Source of the DNA: Spirochaetaceae bacterium
Lineage (GTDB): Bacteria; Spirochaetota; Spirochaetia; Treponematales; Breznakiellaceae
Length of the DNA: 24,528 nucleotides
Assembly (NCBI GenBank): GCA_031283025.1
Contig: JAITCP010000015.1
Span: 1 to 24,528 of the forward strand
Reading direction: 5' to 3'
Shown here: in pieces, positions 7,152 to 14,730 of the stretch
How positions within the stretch are numbered: position 1 is the first letter of the stretch
Layout: each line of letters opens with the position of its first letter
The notes under the pieces: model-generated
The model's input: the letters and a program-made list of their open reading frames with translations, nothing else
Databases searched by the model: none
What the model was told of the DNA's origin: nothing
Translations under genes and position numbers: made by a program

Positions 7152-8117
7152 GTGAATTTTATTGTCCGGTATGCCCTGAAACGGCTCTGTTTACTTGTGC
7201 CGGTACTCCTTGTGGTATCGGCAGTGATCTTTTTTCTTATCCGCCTTACGCCTTCCGACCCCATCGGCTCTATAACGAGCGGTCGGAGGATCAGCGAACA
7301 GACGCGGGCATCCCTTACCGCCCAATACCATTTAGACAAGAGCCTTCCCCGTCAGTACGTTATCTGGATCAGTAACGCGGTAAGGGGAAACCTGGGGGAT
7401 AGTTTCAGGCACCGGCAGCCTGTGGGCGCCCTCCTTGCGGCAAGGCTTCCAACCACGATTCAGCTTGTTTTGATGAGCGCGTTATTTGCGGTTTTTCTGG
7501 CAGTTCCCGCGGGGATTATGAGCGCCGTCAAAAGGAATACAGCCGTTGACCGTGTTATTTCGGCTTTTATGATCTTTTGCGTGTCTTCTCCGGTTTTTCT
7601 CAACGCTATTTTATTGATGTTGATTTTTGTTCTTAGGCTAAGGTGGTTTCCGGCGTTCGGGGCGGGACGCGGCTTTGCGGAAAATCTGTATTATTTATGC
7701 CTGCCCGCTTTTGCCCTGAGCCTTAACATGGTCGCCCTCATAGGACGTATAATCCGTGACCGCATGATTGTGGAATTCAAATCCAATTACGCTCTGGCGC
7801 TTTCCGCCAAGGGAACGCCTTTCCGCCGTATCGTAATCACCCATTGTTTTAAAAATACATTGATTCCTGTTATCACCGTTGGAGGGGTACAAATCGGCGC
7901 AATGGTTATAGGAGCGGTACTGGTGGAAAATGTTTTTGCCCTGGGCGGAATAGGGGCGCTGCTCATTGAAGGGATTCAGGCGTCAGACTATCCCGTTGTG
8001 CAGAGCATCATGCTGTTTCTTGTGGCGTTGTTTCTTGTTCTCAATTTGATAGTGGACATGACCTACTCTATCATTGATCCACGGATCCGGGCTGCCGGAA
8101 ACGCCGGCAGGGCTTGA
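7152..8117 (+). CDS. Peptide-type ABC transporter permease, DppB/OppB family
   Basis: A 321-residue inner-membrane permease. I choose GTG 7152 because TGGAG (7142-7146) lies 5 bases upstream and the protein then starts with VNFIVRYALKRLCLLVPVLL, the usual opening of DppB-type subunits; a longer frame from 7032 overlaps the regulator and has no such signal. The family features follow: RLTPSDPIGSI after the first membrane helix, LDKSLPRQYVIW before the second, and the EAA-type loop around LSAKGTPFRRIVITHCFKN, which contacts the ATPases. With its neighbours it would form an importer for peptides or similar solutes. Opp, Dpp and nickel permeases are hard to separate from sequence alone, so I give no symbol. 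Confidence 0.9.
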   Translation: MNFIVRYALKRLCLLVPVLLVVSAVIFFLIRLTPSDPIGSITSGRRISEQTRASLTAQYHLDKSLPRQYVIWISNAVRGNLGDSFRHRQPVGALLAARLPTTIQLVLMSALFAVFLAVPAGIMSAVKRNTAVDRVISAFMIFCVSSPVFLNAILLMLIFVLRLRWFPAFGAGRGFAENLYYLCLPAFALSLNMVALIGRIIRDRMIVEFKSNYALALSAKGTPFRRIVITHCFKNTLIPVITVGGVQIGAMVIGAVLVENVFALGGIGALLIEGIQASDYPVVQSIMLFLVALFLVLNLIVDMTYSIIDPRIRAAGNAGRA

Positions 8118-8127
8118 GGAGCAGGCC

Positions 8128-9045
8128 ATGAATAAACATCGATCATTGCTGCCCAAAGGTTTTTTTTCCAACAGCGCGGGAAAAACCGAAGGGACCTTTT
8201 TTACACTGCCGTTTTTAATTTCGGGAATTCTTCTTTTCCTTATTATTTTGTGCTGCATACTTGCCCCGGTTTTGGCCCCTTACGGCGAGTCCGAACAGGA
8301 CTTGTCCGCTTCTCTTGCGCCGCCGTCGGCGGAACATATTTTGGGGGCGGATAAAATGGGGAGGGACCTTTTTTCACGTCTGCTCTACGGCGGCAGGGTA
8401 ACGCTGATCTCCGCACTGGGAGTGGTCATTCTTTCAGTGATCATAGGCGCTCCATTGGGGCTTTTCTCCGGATTTTACGGCGGAAAATTCGATTCTATTG
8501 TGGGCCGTTTTTGCGACGTGCTGCTTTCTTTTCCTTCATTGCTTTTGGCGTTTCTTTTTGTAACCGCGCTGGGGCGTGGTATTACAAGCGCGATTGTCGC
8601 TCTGGGAATTATTTATGTGCCGATGATTACCCGATTAGTCAGGTCTCTCACTCTTGTCGAAAAAAATAAAACCTATGTGGAGGCCGCCGAGTCGATTGGT
8701 TTTTCCCGCCCCTACATCCTGTTCCGCCACATTTTGCCCAACTGCGTGTATACCATGCTGGTACAACTGACTCTGGATTTGGCTTACGCGATTCTCGATC
8801 TCGCCGCGTTAAGCTTTATCGGCCTGGGGGTAAGCCCGCCTACTGCTGACTGGGGCGCCATGCTGCAGGAAGGCAGAAATTTTTTGCTTATGAGCCCGCT
8901 TCTGGCCCTCGCGCCGGGGGCCGCCATTGTGGTGACGGTAATAAGCCTCAATATTTTTAGCGACTGCATAACCCAATACATTGATCCCCAGAGCAGGATT
9001 CTTCCTTCTTTTAATGAAATTGAAAAACGCAGGGGGCATAGTTAA
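8128..9045 (+). CDS. Peptide-type ABC transporter permease, DppC/OppC family
   Basis: A 305-residue second permease. ATG 8128 is preferred to an upstream ATG at 8074 because GAGGAG (8116-8121) is 6 bases ahead of it and overlaps the stop of the first permease gene. It has the DppC layout: a short cytoplasmic tail, a first membrane helix ending in APVLAPYG, the periplasmic LGADKMGRDLFSRLLYGGR motif typical of the subfamily, then five further helices. The EAA-type loop reads YVEAAESIGFSRPYILFRHILPN. It pairs with the preceding permease to form the translocation pore. Its stop TAA shares one base with the next ATG (TAATG), a sign of coupled translation. Confidence 0.92.
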   Translation: MNKHRSLLPKGFFSNSAGKTEGTFFTLPFLISGILLFLIILCCILAPVLAPYGESEQDLSASLAPPSAEHILGADKMGRDLFSRLLYGGRVTLISALGVVILSVIIGAPLGLFSGFYGGKFDSIVGRFCDVLLSFPSLLLAFLFVTALGRGITSAIVALGIIYVPMITRLVRSLTLVEKNKTYVEAAESIGFSRPYILFRHILPNCVYTMLVQLTLDLAYAILDLAALSFIGLGVSPPTADWGAMLQEGRNFLLMSPLLALAPGAAIVVTVISLNIFSDCITQYIDPQSRILPSFNEIEKRRGHS

Positions 9046-10019
9046 TGGAAACTGAATGTCTTTCCATTGATAACCTCTCCTGCGATTTCCTGACCGTTGA
9101 AGGAATCGTGTATGCCCTCAGCAGGGTGAATCTGCAATTAAAACGCGGGGAAATTCACGGCCTTGTCGGGGAGTCCGGCTGCGGAAAGAGTGTGACCTCC
9201 CGTGCGGTTCTCGGCCTCGTGGACAGAAAACATACCCGGCTGGGAGGGGTTGTCTGGTTTGACGGCAAAAATCTTTTGACTCTGCCGGAAGAAGAAATAC
9301 GCTCTATCCGCGGGAAACGTATTTCCATGATTTTTCAGGACCCCCTTAATTCCCTTTCGCCGCTGGAAACCGTCGGCAGTCAGATCGAGGAGGCTATGGC
9401 CAATCATCTGGATTTGAAACAGCCGGAACTTCGCCGCCGTACCGCTTCGCTTTTGGAAAAAGTGGGTCTTCACCCTGATACAGGCCGGCAGTATCCTTTT
9501 GAATTGTCAGGAGGTATGCAGCAACGGGTTATGATCGCCCAGGCAATTAGTTGTAATCCTGAACTGCTTATTGCCGATGAACCTACTACGGCCCTTGACC
9601 TTACCATTCAGGCGCAAGTGTTGAGCCTTATAAAAAATTTGCAAAAAGAACTTTCCCTCACGGTTCTGCTTATAACGCATAACTTCGCCCTGGTTACGGA
9701 AAACTGCGACAGGGCATCGGTAATGTACGCGGGACGTATAGTCGAAACCGCCCCTGTCAGGAGCCTTATCGAGTCCGCCGCTCATCCTTACACCCGCGCG
9801 CTGATCAACTGCATACCCCGTTCAAATACTGCCGAAGGAAACCGCCGGGCAAAACTTCCGGTAATTTTCGGTTCCCCTCCCAGGCTCTACGCTCCTCCGG
9901 AGGGTTGTCCTTTTGCCCCCCGCTGCCCCAAGGCCGACGAGGCTTGCGCCAAGAAGCCCGCGGTTACGGAACTCGGCGAAGGAAGATCGGTGTGCTGCCA
10001 CTACCCAGGAGATACATAA
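9045..10019 (+). CDS. Peptide-type ABC transporter ATPase, DppD/OppD family
   Basis: A 324-residue nucleotide-binding subunit. Visible motifs are Walker A GESGCGKS (residues 42-49), Q-loop Gln98 in MIFQDP, signature LSGGM (154-158) and Walker B LLIADE (174-179) followed by the D-loop TALD; all catalytic elements are present. The C-terminus carries the oligopeptide-ABC extension with CPFAPRCPKADEAC, a cysteine cluster that in some relatives binds an iron-sulfur centre. It hydrolyses ATP on the cytoplasmic face to drive import. The start ATG overlaps the previous stop and the stop TAA overlaps the next ATG. Confidence 0.93.
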   Translation: METECLSIDNLSCDFLTVEGIVYALSRVNLQLKRGEIHGLVGESGCGKSVTSRAVLGLVDRKHTRLGGVVWFDGKNLLTLPEEEIRSIRGKRISMIFQDPLNSLSPLETVGSQIEEAMANHLDLKQPELRRRTASLLEKVGLHPDTGRQYPFELSGGMQQRVMIAQAISCNPELLIADEPTTALDLTIQAQVLSLIKNLQKELSLTVLLITHNFALVTENCDRASVMYAGRIVETAPVRSLIESAAHPYTRALINCIPRSNTAEGNRRAKLPVIFGSPPRLYAPPEGCPFAPRCPKADEACAKKPAVTELGEGRSVCCHYPGDT

Positions 10020-10960
10020 TGTTGGAAGTTCGGGACTTAAAAAAATATTTTGCGTTAAGCGGCGGGCGGCGGATTCGGGCTGTAGACGGCGTATCATTGC
10101 GGGTACAGGAAAATGAAATACTTGGCATTGTCGGAGAATCCGGCTGCGGCAAGTCTACGCTGGGCAGGCTTATCCTGCGCCTGATTGAGCCGGACGCGGG
10201 GCAGGTGTATTTCGGCGGCGAAGAAATCACCTGTTTAAGCCGGAGCGTCTTACGGCCCAAACGCAGGACAATGCAGATGGTTTTTCAGAATCCTTTTTCA
10301 TCTTTTAACCCTAAGATTCGCATCGGTGCCGCGCTTATGGAAGTATGCCGCTATTATGGCATGAGTATCCCCGAAGGCCGTGAAAGAATAGAACGCCTGT
10401 TACGTGATATTGGACTGTCGTCCGATTTGCTTAACCGCTGGCCGGGGGAACTTTCGGGAGGGCAGCTTCAGCGCCTTGCCATCGCCAGAGCGATCATTGC
10501 CGAACCTTCTCTTCTGATAGCCGATGAACCCCTGTCCGCACTGGACGTATCGGTTCAGGCGCAACTCCTTAATCTGCTTGATGATCTCCGTGCCAGCCGT
10601 TCCATGGCGATGATTTTTATTTCCCATGACATGACAGTAGTTGAATACTTCTGCGGCAGGGTTGCCGTTATGTATCTGGGCGTAATAATGGAACTGATTA
10701 CGGCGGCGGAATTGTCCCGTAACGCGCTGCATCCCTATACCCGTTCCCTCAGGGCAAGCGCGCCGCGGCTTGATGTTTTTAAGGACTCCGTCGAAGAAAG
10801 CGCAACGCCGATACACGGAGAAACGCCGAACCCCCATGTTCTGATTAAAGGCTGTCCTTTTGCTCCCCGCTGCCCACAGGCACAGCCTTTCTGTACTGAT
10901 GCCTTGCCGGAACTACGTGAAGCCTCACCCGGACATTGGGTGCGGTGTTCTCTTTTCTAA
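10019..10960 (+). CDS. Peptide-type ABC transporter ATPase, DppF/OppF family
   Basis: A 313-residue second ATPase. The correct start is ATG 10019, in a TAATG overlap with the previous gene and after AGGAGA; a longer frame from 9905 would overlap 115 bases of the neighbour. Motifs are Walker A GESGCGKS (39-46), Q-loop Gln90 in MVFQNP, signature LSGGQ (145-149) and Walker B LLIADE (165-170) with SALD. The C-terminal CPFAPRCPQAQPFC cluster matches that of its partner. It should form the ATPase heterodimer with the preceding subunit. The operon's permease-ATPase block ends here; the binding-protein gene follows after 248 bases. Confidence 0.93.
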   Translation: MLEVRDLKKYFALSGGRRIRAVDGVSLRVQENEILGIVGESGCGKSTLGRLILRLIEPDAGQVYFGGEEITCLSRSVLRPKRRTMQMVFQNPFSSFNPKIRIGAALMEVCRYYGMSIPEGRERIERLLRDIGLSSDLLNRWPGELSGGQLQRLAIARAIIAEPSLLIADEPLSALDVSVQAQLLNLLDDLRASRSMAMIFISHDMTVVEYFCGRVAVMYLGVIMELITAAELSRNALHPYTRSLRASAPRLDVFKDSVEESATPIHGETPNPHVLIKGCPFAPRCPQAQPFCTDALPELREASPGHWVRCSLF

Positions 10961-10976
10961 TCCAATGGCTGGGAAT

Positions 10977-11133
10977 ATTTCACACAAAGACGCAAAGGAA
11001 GAGAAGGAAGAGAAGAACACAAAGGGAATGAAGGGATTGCTGTAAACAGTCAAGGTGCGGACTTCACGATAAGATAACGTACATCCCCCTTTCCCCTTCT
11101 TTGTAATCTTTTAACCTTTGTGCTTTGTGAGAG
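10977..11133. repeat. CACAAAG word-repeat element, imperfect inverted repeat
   Basis: The left part contains CACAAAGACGCAAAGG and further AAAGG/GAAGAG words. The right part contains CCTTTGTGCTTTGTG (11115-11129), which is close to the reverse complement of the left. The two sides can fold back on each other across the roughly 160-base element. It lies between the last ATPase gene and the binding-protein gene and may end or attenuate transcription; that function is inference. Confidence 0.6.
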
Positions 11134-11173
11134 CCTTTTGGGTTATTGATCATTTTTCTAAAAGAATGTAATG

Positions 11174-11208
11174 TATAATAATTACCAAAATTAAGGAGGG
11201 TATCTATA
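11174..11208 (+). promoter_or_regulatory. Putative -10 box and strong ribosome binding site for the binding-protein gene
   Basis: TATAAT at 11174-11179 matches the -10 consensus, but no convincing -35 box is spaced correctly. AAGGAGGG at 11193-11200 precedes ATG 11209 by 8 bases and is the strongest ribosome binding site in the window, consistent with the high expression normal for binding proteins. Confidence 0.5.
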
Positions 11209-12813
11209 ATGAAGAAATTGGTTTTTATCGCCATAACGCTGGTGTTTGCTATCAGCTTGAGTTTTGTCGGATGTTCCCGGTCAGGATCATCCAAAGGCGT
11301 TACTTTTACCGTGGCCCTGAGCGAGGATATCAGGGCGGTGGATGCGGGAGTGGCCTGGAACTATGTTACCAATCAGGTAACCAACCAGATCACCGAAGGG
11401 CTGGTAACCCTTGATGCCAATAACAACATTGTTCCGGAACTGGCTAAAAGCTGGCGGCAGCCTGACGAATTAACCTATGTCTATGATGTCAGGGATGATA
11501 TTGTTTTCTCCGACAAAAGCAAAATGACCATGGATGACGTACTGTTTTCTTTTGAAAGGGCGAAAGACCCCGACGGCGGAACCTACTTTTCCGATTTCTT
11601 TAGTGACGTGGAGAGTTTTTCCGTTAACGGCTGGCAGTTCACTATCAAGCTAAGTCAGCCCTCGGCGGTGTTCAAGTATGTTCCCGCAATCGGCGCCGGA
11701 CGGATAATCAGCAAGGCATATTACCAAAAGCACGCCGATGATTTTGGAACTGCCGCCGGAGGCATTGTCGCTACCGGTCCTTTTGTTTACCAGAAATGGA
11801 CCAGCGGCCAGGAAATAGTGTTAAAGAAAAATACCAACTACTGGAACAAGGAAAAGCTGGCCGCCAATATTGTTGACACTCTGGTTTTCAAAATAATTCC
11901 GGAAGACACCACACGGGTAATCGCGCTCCAAACCGGAAACGTTGATTTTTGCGCCAATCTGCCCCAGGATATGCTGGATCAACTCAGTTCTTATCAGAAC
12001 CTGAACCTTACCAGCGTGGACTCCTACAGCCTCACCTACGTGGCCCTTAATACACAGCGCCCTCCCATGAGCGATGTCAATGTGCGCAAAGCCATTTCAC
12101 GGGCAATGGACATTCCCGAATTCCAGAAACGCATCATCAGGGGCGCCGGATCAGCGGGAACCATTCTGCCTTTCGGACAGGCCCTCTACGGCGAGAACGC
12201 CGCCAAATGGCAGCAGTATCTGAGCGCCGCCCAGGGCTATACGTACGATTTAGCAGCCGCACGGCAGCATCTTGCCGGATCAGCGTATCCCAACGGTTTT
12301 AGCTGCGATCTTATTGTAAGCGAAAATTCCCTGGCCAATCAGAGGGCGCTGTACATTCAGGAATCCCTCAAGGCGCTTAACATCAACGTGAATATCAGGA
12401 GAATGTCCGGCGATGAACAGGACACCTACCAGATGGGCGGCGTTCTTGATGCCGACGGCAAACGGGACTACGATATGCTCATTGGCGGATGGGAAGCGGA
12501 TTATCCTGACCTTAACGGCAACATTGAGATCATGTACGCCGAAAGTCAGGCCGGTGAGGACGGCTACAATGCCGCGGCTTACATCAATCCTGCGGTTGAC
12601 GCCATGATTGAGTCCCAGAGAACTACTACGGATCCTGCCATGCGCTTCGAGATTCAGTCCCGGATGATGGATACGGTAGTGGACGATGTTCCCTATATAG
12701 TGTTTGATTATACTTTCCGGCAGAGCGTTTTGAACAAAAAATATACCGGCCTTGCCGTTTCTCCTTCGTGGCTCTGGGTGCTCCCCGTGCAGAATGTCCG
12801 CGCTGCGAATTGA
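11209..12813 (+). CDS. Peptide-type ABC transporter substrate-binding lipoprotein
   Basis: A 534-residue extracytoplasmic solute-binding protein of family 5 (SBP_bac_5). The signal sequence MKKLVFIAITLVFAISLS ends in FVGC, with Cys22 as the lipid anchor. The mature protein shows the family sequence: QITEGLVTLDANNNIVPELAKSW near the N-terminus, VYDVRDDIVFSD, the DDVLFSFERAKDP helix, ATGPFVYQKW and NTNYWNK in the middle, then DVNVRKAISRAMD in the second lobe. Family members bind peptides, nickel-chelates, sugars or opines, so the ligand is open. The upstream importer genes and the M18 aminopeptidase gene downstream fit peptide uptake. The gene is bracketed on both sides by reiterated-word inverted repeats (10977-11133 and 12828-12974). 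Confidence 0.93.
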   Translation: MKKLVFIAITLVFAISLSFVGCSRSGSSKGVTFTVALSEDIRAVDAGVAWNYVTNQVTNQITEGLVTLDANNNIVPELAKSWRQPDELTYVYDVRDDIVFSDKSKMTMDDVLFSFERAKDPDGGTYFSDFFSDVESFSVNGWQFTIKLSQPSAVFKYVPAIGAGRIISKAYYQKHADDFGTAAGGIVATGPFVYQKWTSGQEIVLKKNTNYWNKEKLAANIVDTLVFKIIPEDTTRVIALQTGNVDFCANLPQDMLDQLSSYQNLNLTSVDSYSLTYVALNTQRPPMSDVNVRKAISRAMDIPEFQKRIIRGAGSAGTILPFGQALYGENAAKWQQYLSAAQGYTYDLAAARQHLAGSAYPNGFSCDLIVSENSLANQRALYIQESLKALNINVNIRRMSGDEQDTYQMGGVLDADGKRDYDMLIGGWEADYPDLNGNIEIMYAESQAGEDGYNAAAYINPAVDAMIESQRTTTDPAMRFEIQSRMMDTVVDDVPYIVFDYTFRQSVLNKKYTGLAVSPSWLWVLPVQNVRAAN

Positions 12814-12827
12814 TGAAGAAAATAATA

Positions 12828-12974
12828 ACCACGGAGTAACACGGAGTTTGGAAAACACGGAGAGGGAGAAATAGTGGAAGATAAGAGGACAGAGCGAAGA
12901 AATACGGAGTTTATAAGACGATTTTTGCTTTTTCTCTATGAAACTCCGCGTGTTAACTCCGTGTACTCCGTGGT
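12828..12974. repeat. CACGGAG word-repeat element, long imperfect inverted repeat
   Basis: The left arm at 12828-12849 reads ACCACGGAGTAACACGGAG, with further copies of ACGGAG at 12857 and 12904. The right arm (12941-12974) reads AAACTCCGCGTGTTAACTCC followed by GTGTACTCCGTGGT, close to its reverse complement. It fills most of the space between the convergent binding-protein and aminopeptidase genes and could act as a bidirectional terminator. Confidence 0.7.
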
Positions 12975-13007
12975 GAATTTTGGAGGATTGTATTATTCAG
13001 CGATTCC

Positions 13008-14402
13008 TTAGTTCCTTTTGAAGAAAGCCGTAAAAGCCCGGTGCGCCATGTATATGTCGGCTTTTGCGGCTCCTTCAAAAGGAGAATGCATTGAAAGGAG
13101 GGGCACGCCCAGATCAATAGAGGGAACATCAAGGCTGGTGAAAAACCGCGACAATGTCCCGCTTGATCCGGCATCGACTTTTCCCCCTTCTCCGGTCTGC
13201 CAGAGTATGTCAGCTTCGTCCAGAATTTTTATAAGGGCCGCAACAGTTTGGGCATCAGCGTCATTCGTGTTTTCTTTCCCCCTTTGTCCCCAATAGCGGA
13301 AAAGTATCACGCCGTGGTTTAGTTTTGCATCTCCATACTTGTCAAAGGCTTCTTTATAAAGCGGATACCAGGAGGCATTAACATCCGCGGAAACGCAGAA
13401 CGAATTTGAAAAGACTTCGCGCGCGTTTGCGGACTCTCCCGCAGCTTCAGCCAGTTCATTGATAAAGTTGGGGAAAAAAGCCGACTGCATTCCGCTAATC
13501 CCCAGGGAGCCGGTTTCTTCCTTGTCAGCAAGAACCAGACACGCGGCATATTCCGGTTCCTTTACGGAAAGGAACGCGGTAAGGCCGGGGTAAGCGCATA
13601 CCTTATCGTCCTGACCGTATGCTCCTACCATGCTCCTGTCGAGTCCAAGCTCCGAAGCGGAAAATGCCGGAACCACGGAAAGCTCCGCAGATACAAGGTC
13701 TTTTTCGGTAATTCCGTATTTTTCGTAGAGGAGGCGGAGTATGTTGAGTTTCACCGCCCCCGTTCCGCTTTCGCCCGGCGCGGCATTAAGGCCGGCAAGA
13801 ACATCAAGATTTTCCGCCGGAACCGCGTCCTTCACAGGTTTCTTCATTTGTTCTTCCGCCAGATGGGGAAGGAGATCGGCGATAAAAAAACGGGGATCAT
13901 CAGGTTTCTCACCGATTTGTATGGCAAGCTCCCGCCCGTCTTCACGTACAATAAAACCGTGAAGGGCAAGGGGAATACCAGTCCACTGATAAGGTTTAAC
14001 GTTTCCGTAATAATGGGTGTCAAAAAAAGCCATACCGGAATCTTCATAGAGGGGCTGCATTTTTAGATCCAGCCGCGGGGAGTCAATATGAGAAGCGACA
14101 ATGGAAAGACCAGATGCAAAACTTTTCTTTCCGATGGTACAGAAAACCACGGCCTTTCCCCGGCGGCTGAAATAGACTTTATCGCCGCTCTTTATTTTCA
14201 TGCCTTTTTTCCAGGGGATAAAACCTTCTTTCTCCGCCAGGGCCACGGCGGCGCTTACCGCTTCCCTTTCAGTTTTCGCGGTATTGAGAAAAGAGATATA
14301 GGCCTTGCAATACTCATCCGCCGCTTTGATATCCTCACGCCCCATAAAAACAGAAGCGTCTTTCCGTGGAAAAAGAAGTTTGTCTTTTATGTCGGAATCC
14401 AT
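13008..14402 (-). CDS. M18 family aminopeptidase
   Basis: A 464-residue cytoplasmic zinc metallo-aminopeptidase that removes N-terminal residues from peptides. Metal and catalytic elements of clan MH are all visible: His105 in VASHIDSPRLDLK, Asp265/Asp266 in AYGQDDKVCAY, Glu295/Glu296 in DKEETGSLG, Asp340 in CVSADVNAS and His439 in SMHSPFEG. The D-N segment around HGVILFRYWGQRGK is also typical of M18, and the length fits. No signal peptide. GAGG lies 8 bases before ATG 14402. It is convergent with the peptide-importer genes, so it is not cotranscribed with them, but its job (breaking down imported peptides) fits the neighbourhood. Confidence 0.92.
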   Translation of the reverse strand: MDSDIKDKLLFPRKDASVFMGREDIKAADEYCKAYISFLNTAKTEREAVSAAVALAEKEGFIPWKKGMKIKSGDKVYFSRRGKAVVFCTIGKKSFASGLSIVASHIDSPRLDLKMQPLYEDSGMAFFDTHYYGNVKPYQWTGIPLALHGFIVREDGRELAIQIGEKPDDPRFFIADLLPHLAEEQMKKPVKDAVPAENLDVLAGLNAAPGESGTGAVKLNILRLLYEKYGITEKDLVSAELSVVPAFSASELGLDRSMVGAYGQDDKVCAYPGLTAFLSVKEPEYAACLVLADKEETGSLGISGMQSAFFPNFINELAEAAGESANAREVFSNSFCVSADVNASWYPLYKEAFDKYGDAKLNHGVILFRYWGQRGKENTNDADAQTVAALIKILDEADILWQTGEGGKVDAGSSGTLSRFFTSLDVPSIDLGVPLLSMHSPFEGAAKADIYMAHRAFTAFFKRN

Positions 14403-14428
14403 AATGTTTACCTCATGTTATGATTAGC

Positions 14429-14464
14429 GGAAGCTCTAAAAAACCGGTTGTTTTTAGAGGTTCC
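14429..14464. repeat. Hairpin repeat E (CTCTAAA stem, AACCGG core)
   Basis: Arms GGAAGCTCTAAAAA and TTTTTAGAGGTTCC pair with one mismatch. Read on the minus strand it gives GGGAACCTCTAAAAACAACC then GGTTTTTTAGAG, nearly identical to hairpin H at 24498-24528 and sharing its left arm with hairpin A. Confidence 0.78.
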
Positions 14465-14468
14465 CTTA

Positions 14469-14503
14469 ACTTGTTCAAGAACCAACCGGATTCTTGAACA
14501 AGT
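14469..14503. repeat. Hairpin repeat F (TTGTTCAAG stem, AACCGG-like core)
   Basis: ACTTGTTCAAGAA (14469-14481) and TTCTTGAACAAGT (14491-14503) are perfect 13-base complements around CCAACCGGA. The outer stem resembles hairpin B and the core resembles hairpins E and H. It begins only 4 bases after hairpin E. Confidence 0.78.
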
Positions 14504-14571
14504 CTATTATATCAAAAACGTTTCTGAAAGTATCAGGGAAGAAACCGCACGGAAATCAACTCTTGCTTTTT

Positions 14572-14664
14572 ACCACCCGCCTCCTGAAAGCAGGCAAACC
14601 ACACGAATTTTTTTCTTTGTTCGTGAAGGTTCGTGCGGTTCGCCTGCCTGCGCAGGCAGGTGGT
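14572..14664. repeat. Large imperfect hairpin with CACGAA words
   Basis: The left arm starting ACCACCCGCCTCCTG and ending AACCACACGAA pairs with the right arm TTCGTGCGGTT to CAGGCAGGTGGT over about 35 positions with a few mismatches and gaps. The right arm itself contains the perfect palindrome CCTGCCTGCGCAGGCAGG (14643-14660). Just beyond, GAACCTTCACGA (14677-14688) can instead pair with TCGTGAAGGTTC inside the loop (14621-14632), so two foldings compete. Confidence 0.6.
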
Positions 14665-14730
14665 TATTTTTACCAGGAACCTTCACGACAGGGGTAGAGC
14701 ATCCGAACATTTGCAGGGGTATTTACAAAA

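Larger units (their letters stand above)
14403..14730. other. 328-base gene-free region with three hairpin structures
   Basis: It lies between the stop of the propeller/NodB gene and the start of the aminopeptidase gene, both on the minus strand. It contains hairpin repeats E (14429-14464) and F (14469-14503) and a large imperfect hairpin (14572-14664). Short frames here are not convincing as genes. Confidence 0.6.

Noticed and set aside
10860..11045. 61-codon plus-strand frame after the last ATPase gene
   Set aside because: It overlaps the ATPase end in another frame and continues through CACAAAG word repeats.
12280..12858. 192-codon minus-strand frame opposite the binding-protein gene
   Set aside because: It lies antisense to a clear family 5 solute-binding protein and has no recognisable features.
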